A stretch of DNA of 64,000 nt from Camarhynchus parvulus (lineage: Eukaryota; Chordata; Aves; Passeriformes; Thraupidae), in NCBI RefSeq assembly GCF_901933205.1, contig NC_044581.1:10427501-10491500 (forward strand), read 5' to 3'. Below, one piece after another: positions 16,301 to 31,400 of this stretch. The notes under the pieces were generated by a model that made no database searches, was not told the DNA's origin, and worked only from the letters and a program-made list of their open reading frames with translations. The position numbers and the translations under genes are program-made. How positions within the stretch are numbered: the stretch's first letter is position 1; each line of letters starts with the position of its first letter.

Positions 16301-18300
16301 CAAAATAATTTAATGAAAAAGGACACTTGAGATGGCTATTGAACAGCAGCACCAGTGCAGGTCTTCTCAGATGGAGACTTTTGCAAGTGATTCCTACAGA
16401 AGACAATGCCAGAAATGTTTGCTTGATAGACAGATTCCCTCTGGTGCGCTAAATCATAGCCTGATACTTACAGAAATGTTTTTGTGCAGTTACAGGGGGA
16501 AAAATGTGCAGAAAAATTTCAGCACTCATTCCTGCCCTTCTGCACCTGGTGTAGTTGCTGAGGTCACCTGAATTGGTTAAATGACCAGGGTTAAATCCTC
16601 TGGTTTTAAACTTTCCATACTGGTACTTTGAACCCACACCGAGGCCTTGGGCTTGGGTACAAGAAATGGAACGAGAAACCAGCTAAACAGGAGTCCAGCC
16701 TGGTTTTGTTATGCAAAAACCCAAGCAACCAAACCTAAATGCAGGGAACTGGTAAACTAAAAGAAAAATATTGCTTCCAAGAACCACAGGCAGGACCAGT
16801 ACCTTAGGTAAGGCTTCTTAAACAGAGGTCTCAAACATGGTGTTAAAGATGGCAGTGTTCCTTTAAGAGCAGCACCACGCAGCTAATATTTTCTTTACTG
16901 CTAATAAAACACAATTAAATCTCATGAATTAATATATTCACTTCGGGAAGAATTCCCATTCTTTTCTTCAGATATCAAAATGGAGCCATCATCAGTCAGT
17001 TAGTTAAAGAGGGGAATCCAGAGAGTAAGTAAATGGAAGAGCTTTCAAATGCAGGGCTGAAAATGCCCAATGAATGTGTAGGGGGCTTCAATAAAAAGAT
17101 TTTGACTTGTGTTTTCACCCCTTTCCCACTTTGCTCATTGTTTACTGACACTGCTGTGGACACAGTATTCAGTCCCTGCCCGCCCCAGCCCTGGGATGTA
17201 AAAATGTCATCTCTATTGTGCTGCCGGGCTGGCTTTGATGCTGCCGCAGCCCTTTGTGTGCCCTTCTCAATCCCTTTATAAGGCTGTCCTGATTGTCCAT
17301 ACTGCACATCGCACAAAAGCTCGTCTTATTGAGAAAATAAAAAAGTCAGAGAGGGGCCAAATGACGGGAGATTGGGCCTTTGCTGTAAAAGACCTACTAT
17401 TCACATTCAGCAGTAATTTTTTCATCAAGGAATTGCAAAGTTGGGATTGTGACTGTGCCAGCAAAGCCATTTTAGACACTTTCTTATTAAATTTTTATTT
17501 ATAATTACTTTTATAATTACTTTTCTTTTTCTCTTTAATAGCTCACGTACTGCTGAGGACAAACATTAAATCTTAGAAAAAATTGTGGAGGGTATTTTCA
17601 CCTTTTCAAAGAAAACTGCTGTATAACTCACATGTGCACAATTCATCTGGGAAGTTCAGACAGATTGTGTGGAAATTCAACTACATAAAAACTACAAAAA
17701 AGGCTTCTTGTGATAACAAAAAAAGTCAGAAACGGACCCTATCTCCCCCTGCTACATAGGAGTGTACACATTTGCAACCCAGAGCTGGAGACAGAGGGCT
17801 TAAATTGCCAGTCTGGAAAACCTCTATGTGCTGTTCTTCCACCTAATGCTATCCTAACTTCTACTGAGTGTCTGTGGGCAGCATGGAGACAAAAGGCTGG
17901 ATAAGGTCTTATTCTTTGGGAATGGGCTATCGGAATGGGAGGACGGTGATTTCATGGCTTTTGTTGCTGAGGTTAGGGACCGAATTCTCTCACTGAATTA
18001 GAATAGTAACAAGTGGGACTGGGGATCTCTGGGGCTTTTGTAGTGCACTCATCTGAGAGATTGCGCTTTTCTCAGCCCTTCAGATTTATTTTGCCAAAGT
18101 TACAGGGCAATTATGGAAATGCGCCCTTTGAAGCCGGGCCGATTTCTCTTTATTTTGTCTCCCCCCACCCCAAGGAAAACCTCCCTTGCCTCCATTCTTC
18201 AGCAACTTGGCAGTCATTAGGCAGCAGGGTTTTGAGCGGCCATTCAAATATTCTTTCGAATAGTGCTAGAAAGTTTTAATAAATATGTGTTGAAAATAGA
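16300..18300. other. gene-free interval, candidate conserved blocks
   Basis: No gene. About 16840-17500 and 18010-18260 look like developmental enhancer DNA: complex, without repeats, and with many homeodomain-type words. 16320-16840 shows nothing notable. Confidence 0.3.
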
Positions 18301-21300
18301 CTTTGGAGCTTTTTGGGAAGGAAGTGTAAAATAGCACCACAGTAACAACATCCCAGAAATCAGGTTCTGTGTGTGTGAGGTGCCAGAACATGAGATGCTT
18401 CCCATGAAAAGCAGCTCAGTGCTCTGGGATGGGGGCTGGCCAGTGGCATGGGGGTGTTTGGCCAAGTAACAACCTGGGTGCTCCTGCCTTGCTCCTGGCA
18501 GCTCCACACCAGCACCGTGCCCCTCGTCCCTCACACGTCCCTAACAGGAGGCCCAGCACAAACAGAATTGTACTTTCACACCTTTGTACATTATCTATCA
18601 TCAGAGCTTGGAATCTTGATGCTGCATGTGAACTAAGAGAACTTTTTAACCTTACTTGCTACACTAATGAAGTAAATATGTCTGAAACCAGATGGTGAGA
18701 CCTGTAGCTAGGCAGGTTGTGACTAGTTTTGCCCAGAAACTTGGTTCTGTACATCTCTTTTTACTCTCTACTCCCTTTCCTTATTTGTATCAGTACTTTG
18801 CCCTTTTGAGATAAACTGGTGTTTTTCTGAGCCATTTAACAAATGTTATGGGCCAAATTCAGACTTGGCATTAGAGGGAAGAGATACTTTTGGTGTCCCT
18901 GAAAGTTATATGTACTTACACAGGGCCTGGCATCAAATGTGGACTTTCCATCATCACCAAAACATGGTAGAAATACGAAGACTTCTTGCCTGAGTTTTGT
19001 AACTGAGCTACAAATACATTTTTTGCTCTCTATAGGGTTTGTGGGTGATCCTTGGACCACATATTTAGCAACATGGAACATAAAGAGATTTATGTTTTCT
19101 GGATGTTAGGGCTTGCAGATTTAGGAGCAGAAAATTCCTCTTAACTGTGAATGTGTTTAAAAGAATGAAAATCCAGCTCAGACCTCTACAGATGTGTGTT
19201 TACAATAAAGTAATACAAATATTTCCCATGATGGGTGCAGAAGGTTTAATGTCACTTCTGTAATATGCAGTATTGCATACAAAGGTGTAACAATTTTCAT
19301 GTGAGCTGGGCTTAGTGGTGTGGCGGAAGGTGCCACTGGAGACCATCACATCTCTAATCCTCTCCTCATCCTCCTCCCATAGTTCCCTTTCACACATCCA
19401 AATTTCTTCTCCAGCCTCACACGAGTGCTTCCAATACTTTCCCTCTCCCTCTGTACCTTCCCCCAATCTGGGAACATCTCAAATATTCTGGAAATCAACA
19501 CATTATTGGGATCCAGTAATCTGTCCAAACTGGATCTGTTGTTTAAAAGCCCTCCAAGAGCGTTGGGGTGTCTGATTCATTTCAATGTGTACCTGGATCT
19601 GGTGTGTAATAGAGAGAGGAGGACTAGTGGGACGCAGACCTAGGTTCAGGTTTGAGGTAAAAGCCTTAAAATGTGTTTAGGTTCTAATGTGCTGGTCTAC
19701 TCCAAGAGCATATCTAATCTTAAAAAGTCAGGTTAAGAAAAGGCAAACCTGCTAATAATATTAAGAAACTCCTGCTAACAATATTAAGAAGCTCTTCCAT
19801 ACATAGTAGGGAGTTGACTACTCTGAAAAATGGTAGTATTTGTGCCATCTGGCATAACCCTGGGAAACATGCAATGGGGCAAGTGATGATGTTTTGCTAG
19901 GGAAATAATCGAGGGAAATTATTGCAATCCTTCTATTTCTGCCTTTAACAATTTCTATTCCTTTCTTTCTTTTTAAATCTGCATAAAAAACAAATAGCAA
20001 ACTTACCTTTTGAGCCTCAAACTTGTCACAGAGTCTGGCTTTCTCCTATTTTAGGCTTTAAACACCAATAATTAAGAAGACTTTGAATGGTAATTGCAAA
20101 TGCAGTTGCTGAGCACAGGGCTGGCCAGCTTCCCCAGGTGAGGGCCCTTGAGCAGTCAGACTTCTCCTCCCTGGCAGCTCCAGCCTGCAGGTGGTTTGGG
20201 GGATGCCTTGTATTAATCTGGCCTTGAGGCCACAGAGACATAGATCACCATGACGAAGTCTCTGCCTGCAGGAAAAGGTCACAGATTTTGAATACTTTAG
20301 ATATTTTGCCAGCCACTTCTGAAGATTGTAAAGAAAATGGGTTTCCATGTTCAGTGCTGTCAAAAGTGACCCTCAGGATGCAATGCTTCTCTTTGTGCTT
20401 GGGTCAAAGCCCAAATAGGTAGGGCAGTCGGCAACAAGATGAGATCTTCCAGATGCCTTGTCTTACAGACAATTCTGGCTCATCTGGGCTGAATTTTAAC
20501 CCCTGTGCCTTATATTTGCTTTGCAGTGCAAGCAAAGCAGCAGGTCAGAATTATGACTTTCAGTGTCTCAAAGGTTCAGAAATTGAGGGATGAGCATTAT
20601 AAACTGTAAGGATCAGCTCATTTATGGTACAAGGAACAGTACCTCCCCACTAATTCTACAAATAGACTTTAGATATGGGTGTCTACTATTTGACTGTCAG
20701 TGGGAAGTGTATATCTCATGAGGCTCTGACCTGGTTATCTCCTAACCCCGCGCAATTAATCACCAGCATCTAATAGGGAGTAGCTGTGCACAGCAGCAGT
20801 TGGTGTCCGGCCTCTTCACAACAGTGCTTTCACCTTGTCTACAACCATCAGGCCTATAGCTTTCCTCAGCGTGGGACCACTACTTTCTTTGGGCACGGCA
20901 CAAAATCAACCTCTCTGAACACACCAATTCCTGTCACTTACAAAAAACCCAGTGAAACAAAACATAAATCCTTACCCAAAACAGAGAATGTTGGGCAGTA
21001 AAGTCACCGAACACCAAGGTCTCAGTTATCAGCTGTGCTGCATAGAGGGCAGAACAGGAAGGGTCATCATCCCCCCTCCATGTGTGCTGTGTTTCTCGTG
21101 CCTGTCTGCAGGACAGGATGGGGAGAGGACCAAAATCTGCCGTCCTGTCAAGCTGGTAGGGAGTGCTGGGGGCTTTCCCACTGCTTCTGTTGTAAGCAAG
21201 AGAAATAGCTTTGTCTGCAGTGGGCTTGTGCAAAGTTGGAGTAAGGTAGTGGAGAATCAGGCCCCATTGATTCTTTGTAGTACTGGAGCTTTGTTTTGAA

Positions 21301-24300
21301 GTGCAATAAAAATACAGGTGGCAGAGGAGATAATGCATGGTACCGTTCCTTTGGGACACTTGGAGAGACAGAAAGGAATTCCAAAATAAGGAGTGTGGGG
21401 TTTTTTTTTTTCTAGCATTGATCACAAACACTGGTTCAAGAAAACACCCAGAAGTAGTAAATATGTAAATTTGTTATGAAAGAAGAACCTACAAGTACCC
21501 ACTATGTTAGAGAATTTCTTTAAGGATATTTGATCCTCATGCAGAGTTTATCAGATTGTGGTTTAATTTGCACATTCAGGGTTTCTTGGCTGGTTATTTT
21601 TGTGTTATTTTGCTTTTTTTAAGGGGGGGGTTCCTTTTAAAAAGCTTTTCTTTCTCTTCTGCCTAAATACTTGTACTGGAGGTATTGCACTTCTGCTGAG
21701 ATACAAGAAGTATGTTTACAGGGTAATATAAATCAGGTTTGGAGATTACCAATTTCATATAAATTAGATGGGAGAATACTGTTCCGCTATTTTGTTGTCT
21801 AAATTATATGGAAATTGGTCTTATGCAAGGAGTAAGTTCTCACAGAACAGGGCCCTTAGGCTTTTGGTTTAATTATCATAAGCTTCCATTTAATTAAACT
21901 TATTAAATGGTTTGGTGTAAGAGCAGACTATCATTTGCAGAAGCTTTCTGAAACAGAAAAATATTTATGCCCTAGCTGCTTGGGAAGGAAATAACACTTT
22001 TCTTCAGAGATGTTTCCCTCAGTTTAAGGGTGAGGGTCACCTGGACCATCCTCACAGGAACATTCAAACTCTTTGCACCCAGAGGCATTTCAACCTGTTC
22101 CTCACTACAGAGCCAGCAAGTTCAGCTTGTCCTGCACCTGGTATTTCACTTTACAGGCCAGAAATTATAGGGCAGCGTTGGCATAAGAAGTAGTGGATGT
22201 AAGCGAACCAGGAATACTGGGAACTAAAAGAAAGCCCTAAACCATCAGAATAGTGAGGCTTTGGAGCACAACAGATTACCAAATCATCCAACAAAAAAAA
22301 ACCCAGTCCAACTCCAAAATAAGAACTTACTTGCTTTCATCAGATCAGTTTGATATTGTAATTGATAGGTAGTTTGGGTGTTTCATGATATGCTGCCTGT
22401 ATGAACTGGAGATGGGACTCAATGACTGAGGAAGCCTCTTCCAGCCTTCTGTTCATGGACAATCCTTTTGTGAGGCTTTACTCTCCTGAAAATAGCTAGA
22501 TAATGGGATTGACCCCAGCTGTCCTGGCCACTTTTATATACAACCATTGTCCATGTATCATTTTAAGCAGGAAAGCCCTTATCTGAGGCACAGATATTAT
22601 AAAAGTCCTCATTCTGATGAATCTGACTCAGTGGCTTCCTACAGAACCCTGCCTTTATTTACCAAGTCTATAGCACAGTTTCTGGAAAATGCTACACCCC
22701 TTGTTTTATTCAACAAAATTTAAAACTTTGGGTTGAAAAAATATACTTATTGATACTATTTTTCCTGCTACATTGTTGTGGAGTAGCACTATGCATTTGT
22801 GCTACTGTGTAGTGACTCCTTTAAAAGGAATAATTAGAAGAATAACTAGCTGAACATGTGAAATAGAGATGCTTCTTCAGGGACATGTGAGAGGCTGATT
22901 AATAAGAGAAAGGAGGGCCCCTGAGTGTCAGGGACCTAATAAATATATTTAAGGACAAAAAGGTAGAAAAAGAAAGTACACATTACTAATGTTGATAGAA
23001 AGCCTTAACTGCCTAATGCATTTCAGAAATTGCTTGAGAATAGTTAATCTGTGTGATAACATGACCCTCAGGGTTAGTTAGATCTGTGAATTCTTATCCC
23101 CCTGGGGACTTAGCAAGTTTCCAGAGAATCACTGCAAATTCTTATAAGGAAAAGGCATTCACAATTGGAAGATTTCATGCAGGTTTTGCTTCTGAATACT
23201 CATGTTACACAAACTCAAATTTACTGAGATAATGGCAGAGTGTGGAACTCAGTACTAGCCACGCTGTTAATTTAAAATTTCAATTTCTAAAAACACAATC
23301 AGGCACATTTGGATTTATTATGGGATCACATATAACTCTAGATGAAAGGAAGTGTTTTACCATAACAATACTTGATTGCTTCTCTGTGCTAAATTAAACT
23401 GTGCACGTATATGCTGAAAAACAAATGTATCAGTTGCTATTTTCTTCATTTGATCAAGCATTTCTTACACACCCTTTACAAAAATTTCATGGGAAACTCA
23501 CAGAAAAACCCACCTAACTGATATAGACTGGAACCATAAAGAGCTTAGTATTTGCAGCCTCACCAGTGTTTTAGGAATACTGCCAACGGGAAGGCAAAAC
23601 ACATTTTTGAGAGTTCAAAAGAAAATGTAGGCAGTGTAGCATACTACTGACCCCAGCAGTGGTGTGATCATCAGGTTCCTTCTCCCAGAGCCAGCAGGCA
23701 CCAGTGCTGCTGGGGCATGAAACATATCCTTTTGTGAGCAGGGGAAGCTGGAAATGTGATTTCTGTTTTGCTTGAGATGCTGTGTCCCAGCTGGCCTAGG
23801 AGAGAGATGATAAACAAAATGTTTTTACAGAAGGCAGTTTTTACACCACCATATAGGACTATGAGACTGGGATTTCCAAAGGAATTTAGAGCAGTTAGGC
23901 ATCCAAATCCCACTGAAATTTCTTCTGAAATATATCAGCTGTAGAAGTTAGTGACACGTTATAGGAGAAGCTTTTTCTTTTGAAGAACAAGATGGATTCA
24001 CTCTTCTTAATATGGGTGTAAATATGCAGAAAGGGGAAAAAGAAAGGAAATACTCTGAGTCTGCAGTTGGCAGTATCATGGATTGAAAGAACCTGCATGT
24101 TCTCATTTGTGTGGGGAATCTATTGATTCCTTCACACCCAACCAGTGGTTTTGCCCAGACTGTAATCCAGGGTTTGTGTTCCTGCACAGCATTAAAGAGG
24201 TGAGTGAGATCAGAGGGCAATGATCCTGAAAGTAAAAAGCAACCACACATTTTGTGCATGTATTTCTGACTAGATACCTTTGGCTCACTCTCTAAAGTAA

Positions 24301-27300
24301 AGCAAGTTTTGTTTCTATCAGTGACATTGATATAAATGGTACAGAAGATGTACTTTTCAGCTGATACTGCAAAATGGAGTGCTCACCACATAGTTGTGCA
24401 TAGGAGGTCCTGCCCATACATATAATTTAACAGAAAAAAAAGAAGCTTTTGTACTAAGAAGTTACAGCTTAAAGCTTTCTTATTTGGGAAAAATCCAGCC
24501 TTTGTGCTCATATCCCAGTTATTACAGTAAAGACTTCCAAATGGGAGATATTTTAGAAGAAAACAGTACCAGAGTGATAAGGGTACTGTGCTTATTTTTC
24601 TTCAAGCATTGGTATGCTTTTAGTTCAAGAAGGAATTTTAAAAGGTTCTAGATGAGATGGTACAAATCAAACATATTCTTATAATATTTATATAAAATAT
24701 GTCAAGAAAAAGGAATAACAGGGACTATTAAAACACATTGCCTGAGAAACAAGAACAATGGCAGGGCCAGATCTTATTGACCACAGCTTGATAGAGCAAG
24801 CATGGGACAAAAAAAATCATTTTAGAAACACAAGGTTTTACTAATTAAGAACATTTCCTTTGCCATTCCATGTAACTGCCCATTAAATGTGGCTTTTGAG
24901 GGAGGATGCATACCTAGAAGACTTGCATGATCTACCACTGCTAAAAATCTGCACACTGACCAAACCAAAGTAAAATCTCTTGTCTCTGGAATTAGTATTT
25001 CCTACTTTGGTATCCTTTCCTGTAGGGATATTAACATACAGATAACATTAACAGAATGAAAATTTATTAGCAATGACAGAAAGGCAAGGAAGATTGGTGA
25101 GTAAGATCCAAGGGTATGAGGGGAAAGATCAAAAAACATCACAGAGTCTATCATCAGTCTGTTCCTGGGTACCTAGGAGAGAAAGTGAAGCTTCAAAAAG
25201 ATGAGAAGAAAGCTGATGATGGGTGACACAAGCAGCTCCTCTCCAGGACAATGACAGAACAGTAATTATAGACAACGATGACATGTGATGGAGAGCTTTA
25301 CCCTCCAACTTTACAGGAAATGATCAGGGCAAAATACATGTATCAACACACTCTGTGATAGGAGGGATAGGGAAAGAAAGGAAGGGTGAAAGGAATCCTC
25401 TGACACTGCCCTATCACCATGCTTATGCTATCAGGAGTGAGAACAACCCAAAGCAAGAGAAGCAAAGAGATGTGTCCCTCTGCAGAAGACAAGCAAGGCA
25501 CTTCTGAGCTGAATGTGTGTCCCTGTGTCCTGGATGGTGCTCAGCAGGAGCCTGCAAGAATCACAGATCAGTGCTGGACACTGCCAGCAATGACCCTGAA
25601 ATGTGTGTGTTTATTTCAGTTTGTAATCCATATATTTATAGTCCTTCCTGTAGACTGAAGCCTGCTAAGAGAGCATTGCAGGAAATGTTTGAGCTGCAGA
25701 AACTCAGAACAAGTGCCAGTGTGGAAAGCCAGCCAGCAGCCTCTTCCCAGAGCATCCCAGAGCAGCACAGGGCAGCTCTGCTCCAAGGAGGGGTTTGGTG
25801 TCCCCCGGGAACACCTGGCTGGGCTCATTCTCACCCTGCTGCTCACAGGGCAAGGGCAAAGGCAGGTGGGTGAGCAGGGGCACGGTGGGAGTGCCCTGTT
25901 GGGGTGGGATGCTGCTGTGAGGAGAGGCATGGCCATGGACAAGCACCAGATGTAACCCAAGAGCCTGCTGCCAGCTCACTGAGAGAGAGGTTTTGTCCAA
26001 AGACAAACACATGCAGAAATGTTCCCTGTTTACATGCACGTACACATGCTCACTCTCACACACACAGATACTGTAAGGCTCAATAAAAGATCAAAAGCAA
26101 ATAAATGAAGCAAATTAATGAAAATGGAGTGTAAGACTGTAATCACACCCAACCATACAAACAAAAAAAAGAGCTCTGACCAAATTAGTATGTAATGCAC
26201 TACTTCAGACAGATGTTTGAATAGGAACAAAAGGAAATAAGGAGGAAACTCATACAATGCTGGTTTGAGTACTTTCAGGAATATGAAGGAAAAAAAAAAA
26301 GGATAATTTCCCATTTAGCCTGCAGCAGAAATAAGGCCAGATTCTGATCCATTGAAGATACTCTTCCCGTTGCCTTCAACAAAATCACCATCCAGCCTCT
26401 GCAATAACAGCTGAGAAACGTTTCCTGAACAAAAAAGGGCAGGGCTGTGTCTCCCTGGGCTGGGGGCTCCTGGGCATGGATTAGCAGTTAACCCAGGCAC
26501 AGGCTTCTGCTAGACTCTCACAGTACTTCTCTTTCTGCCTCTCTTTTTATTGCCCACAGATTTTAACCATGAAAATCACAAGTGTTTTTTCTTTAGCATG
26601 TAGAATTTGAGAACATTTGTTTCCAGTTGTGACCATAAAGAGATAAACAAACTTCTGCTAGCATGACAGCTGCAGTCATGGCCACTGCAGCAAACATGGC
26701 ACAGAGCACTGCATCTGCACAGGCACAACTGCCTCCCCAAAACTGCACAAGTTTCTCAATCTATTCTATCTACTTAAAGAAGAATTAACTATCTCTTTAG
26801 AGGGAGAGGGTACACAGAGTCATCAGTGATTCCCAGCAGTTCCATGTATTCCTGTTTCTGGTATCAAAATACTCAGTTTTACTGCAGTCACATAACTGGT
26901 TTTGATATATTCCTTTAGGACATGCTGTATTGGATTTGGACTGATACTGATAAATTGTAAATTTGCCACCGTAATTTTGTCATTCTAGGATCTCATGCTT
27001 AGGCATTAGAAATGTGTGCTGTAAAATGTAATTTATACAAGAGATTAATGAAGTGGTCTTCTTGACTCCTCTGTTTTCCCATGCAGAAAGGCTTTCCCAT
27101 TAGCATCACAACCTTGTTGTTTCTTTAAGTGCTACTCAGTTCTCTCCTTCACAGATGGGCAGCCTGAATTATTTACTGGTGCTGTGCAGGGTCATCAGTG
27201 ACCCTCAGATCACACTTAGACTGCCAGATTGTCTTTAACATGAAGTCTTGGCTGTCACAGTTCTCTCCACTGCCTTCTCAAGATAGATCCAGAAGGTGCC

Positions 27301-28370
27301 TGGAGACAGCAAAACCTGCCCAATGATTCCTGTAATCTCAAAGCTGACACTTACCTTACCCTGCTGTTGGGCAGGGATGATGGCTGAGTCTCTTCAAATG
27401 CAGTTTTAAGAGTTGGATGAAGGATTTCTCGTCCAAACACTAAAATCAGTTCTTGACTCATTACACCAGATTGAGGAAAATGCCTTTTGGAAGCAAACAA
27501 AGACATTAGAGACTTTCCCATCCACTGATCTGAATGTGCCTGCAATCAGCTCAGGTGCAGGACTTGGTGCACTATCCTATCTGCACTTTGAATCTCTGAA
27601 GAACTTCTGAAGAAATCAACTCCCTGAGTGGCAAGATCATGAGTTTGCATACTGTGAAAGGCCAGAGTCCAGGAACAGAGCCACAAAGCTGAAACCTCAT
27701 CCCTCCATATCTCAGTTCCATCTGAGAGCTGGGAAAAGGGAGAACGGCTTATCAGTAATTTTATACTCCAGAAGTGCAAGCCCAACTCCTCCACTGCCGT
27801 GCATGACAATTACTCATTACACTTCCAAATCACCCTGGAGTGTCATTCTGCTTTACTCTCCTATAAATGAGGCTGAGAGGCACTGGAGATCTGGAGCACT
27901 TGTGAGAATTACAGTGACACCACTGCAAATTGTCTTGTATTTTAGCTATCAAGGAAGTCAAAGGAACTGGCCCTTGCCAAGAAGTATCCTGCTGCTGCAG
28001 CAAGATCACTTGTGCTTCCAGCCTACCTCGTTTATAAAGTTATACATTTACTTTGGAAGTCAGCAGAGCTATCACAGATCTGAACTCCATGTAATTAGGA
28101 GACAGCATCAGGTGATAAAAATGCAGAGTAAGTCCTACCAAATGAGGCAGGGTTTGGTGGTCCTGGCTGCAAGGAAGAACACAGAACCAGAGAAAGTATA
28201 CTCAACAACAAACTGCAAAAACTGCAGTTGGCTGTGACACCCACCTTGATGGTTCTTACAACATTATCATAAGTTATCTCATCTGTCCTGTTCCCTTTTA
28301 CCATCTGTCCAGCTCCCTTTCCAGCCCTGTAAGTACTCTTTGATCTGGTAATCCTTGCTTGGTCCCCAAA
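18300..28370. other. gene desert segment without recognisable genes
   Basis: Only short chance frames. It contains fragments resembling old amniote repeats, marked by words such as GGGCCAAATTCAGA (18850-18863), GAATCAGGCCC (21254-21264) and GGCCAGATTCTGATCC (26335-26350). A weak CR1-3'-end-like stretch lies at about 22395-22455. 25500-25960 is locally GC-richer but holds no domain. Confidence 0.35.
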
Positions 28371-28390
28371 GAGGTGCCTCTGTAGTTTGC

Positions 28391-28466
28391 TTTTTTGTTT
28401 GTTTTGTTTTCATTTGTTGGTTTGGGGGTTTTTGTTTTGGTTTGGTTTTTGTTGGCTTTCTTTTTT
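28391..28466. repeat. T/G-rich low-complexity tract
   Basis: A run of TTTG, TTGG and T-tract units without a fixed period. Confidence 0.75.
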
Positions 28467-28469
28467 AAA

Positions 28470-31400
28470 TTTTATTAAAATAATTTTTATTTCCTGATGC
28501 CGAAAAATAAATGTGGAAATTCATTCAAATAATTAAAGGCTTATTATTAAAACAGAAAATACCAGATAAGTTAATTAAAACATTTGATTTTTAATACACT
28601 GTGTTTTTCCATTATTTTATACAATACACCAGGATAAAAGTGAGACGTTCTTAAAGTGAATATATTCAGAGGCTCAACTTTTCTTCTAACTACAGCAGAA
28701 TGGAAACTAGGAATTGTTTAACAGACTAACAGATAGAGAAAGATTTAACAAAATTAACAGATGCCAACAAACCTCCATTTATCCCCAAATTGCATATATT
28801 TCTTTAAAGTTGCATCTAATGTTTTGGGGAAAACTAATCTACTTGATTGAGTATATACATACTTGTGTGAGGCAACAACAAAGTTTGGATTTTATACCAA
28901 AATATTTTTGTAATTGCCCCTGAAAGGCAGCAATTTTCTGATGCTGTATTAGAACATAATATAATACCCCTTAACTGCTGAATACATGTCTGGGGCCAAG
29001 CAGCCCTGGAACAGTATTTATGCTAATTAAAACTAATTTCTTTGCAAAAGTTTTAGTCTTAGCAAACAATTTAAACTTAATGTGTACCTTTCAATTTACC
29101 TTTCTTCTTATGTCAGGAAAGTATTTGCAGCAACATTGTCATTAGGCAGTTATGTTTGTGATATTAGGTACATATGATGGCAATTAGAGGCAGAACCTCC
29201 AAAAATCCTGGTAGTATACCCAGGCATGGCTATAGCTATTTTAAGCAGATTTATACTTAGGGCATCAAAGAATGTCACAAAAGAAGAAAATATGGTAACT
29301 GTTGCTTTAAATTATAGCTATCATTACTTCAAAAGGATATTCAATCAGAAACCACTGCAAACCTAAACTATTTATGTCTTCTGACACTGAAAGGAAAGTA
29401 GGCAGTTTCAGCCTGTCATCTCCTAATTCCTTTTTTTTTTTCCCTCCTATTTTTTTTTTTGTGTGTTTAATAAAAGAAAAGTACTGTTTGGTCTAAGAAA
29501 CAAGTTATAAGTCCAGGAGGAATGAGTTAGAACAGGTCTCCTGCTTGTTTTTGACCTTTCCCTGTCTGTCAGGCTCATTAAGTATTGCAGGTTCTTGGCT
29601 AGTTATTTTACAACAACTATTGGAAAAATGAAACATACCTGTTCAATGATCTTGCTTTGGCTGCTTGGACATAACAGTCAGCAGTGTTTGCCCAGCAAAA
29701 CAGTTCCTGTGTCAAGGTAGAGCTATTTCCCCCTACAAATCAAAAAGACAAAAGTGAAGCCACAGTTGCTTGCAGAGTAAATTTTGAACAAAATCCTAAG
29801 ATCATGATTAAATTGTCTACGGGGATTCCTGACCTCTTCTGGTAACAAGAACACACCTCCCTGTAGTCAAATGTTTAAAAGCAAGGAGCTTTCTGTTCAA
29901 CAAAATGTTTAGAGTTTGGCCATGGGATGGACTGAAAAAACTAGCAGGAGTTTCAGGAGGTAAATATATTTTAAAAAAATTAAAAATTCTTTATGGGCCT
30001 GCTACCCCTTCCTCTCCAGAGGCACTCAATATGTTGAGCAAAGAGTGACAAGGTGTCATTAAGTTTAGAAATAAAATTACAAAAAAAAGAGAAATGCCTA
30101 CAGAAGAGTGAAAGGTATCTCATGACAAGAAAGAGGAGAAAAAGATGTGTTCTCTGTGCAAAATACATTCCCAAGGCAAAATGAGCACCTTGTATTCCCT
30201 GCTGTAGGGAAGAAGGCAGGCACAGAAACCTGCAGTTGGGAGATGGGTGGGTGCAGGGGAATGCCAGATAACTTTGTGGGGCAGGCTTTGGGGGCAGCAG
30301 AGTCTCAGTAATTTTGCCAGGCAGATGCCAGCAGCTCACAGCTCGTGGGGCTCCTGTCCCATGACAAAGCAATGAATTACTGAGTTTGAATTACAGCCCT
30401 TCCATCACACAGATATGTGTACATGAGGCAAGAGCAAAAGAGCCCAAAGCAAGAATCAAGCCTGTTTGGAATTTTCCAGAAAGTGGGACCATTGCTGAAG
30501 AACATTTCAATTTTGAATGGCACTGGTCACACCTGTGACAGTGACTGAGGATTTCTGTTGGGGTCTCTTCCCCATGGCAGTGCCTGGCTGGGAGTTGAGC
30601 CCCTCCATGATCAGATGTTTCTGGCTGATTGTTCTGCTCCCAGGGTAGTTGGTTTGAGCCCCAGGTACCTGGCAGAGCAGCACGAGTCAGGATCATGGCC
30701 CTGTGGAAGGCAGAGAGGTGTTTCAGAACATAACAAGGCAATTCCCAGCCCAGACAATTTCAGGGGGGTGTCCCATGGCAGAGGGTCCATTCAGTGCCTC
30801 TGGAGCAGCTCCATGGACCAGCATTCCTAATGCCCCTGATCCAAGTGCTGAAACCACCCTGGTTCTGCTTCACGTTCATCCTCTGCGCCTACAGTGAGAG
30901 GGAGGTCAACATCAAACAGTTTCAGCACAGAACACAGGACCTGACATTTAGAGAAATGTCTGGTAAAAGCAAGCAAAGGAAAAACTGAGTGCAACATGTT
31001 GCCACAGTTCTCATCACTGGCATTTTAGCTATATTTCAAAACATGCGTGTAGCATTTCTCATAATTTGCACTGGGCTTTTTAAAAGTTTTTTCTTGGTAG
31101 AATCTATTTGGGAAAAACACCCACATTTCTCTGCTTCCCTTCCCAATTCAGCAATATAAACTAATTAACAAAACAGTTTGTACTATTCATAGATTTGTAC
31201 CAATCACCACAGTGAAAAAGCAAGTTAACCAACCCACATCTAAATATATAAATGGTTGACATCTGTCCTCAATAAGATTACTGACAGTAGTTTGCTTAGG
31301 CACAGAGTCCAGCACAGCTTCTCCCCAGCAAGATTGATGGGCTTTTTGGGCTGAAACATTGTCCCAGCTTAGTTATTTTTTTCTTTTCTGCACCAGCAGG

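Noticed and set aside
22395..22455. Possible CR1 3' end
   Set aside because: Similarity to the CR1 terminal segment is too short and weak to call as a separate element.
25500..25960. Overlapping frames in a GC-richer patch
   Set aside because: No domain, no splice support, and frames on both strands are equally open.
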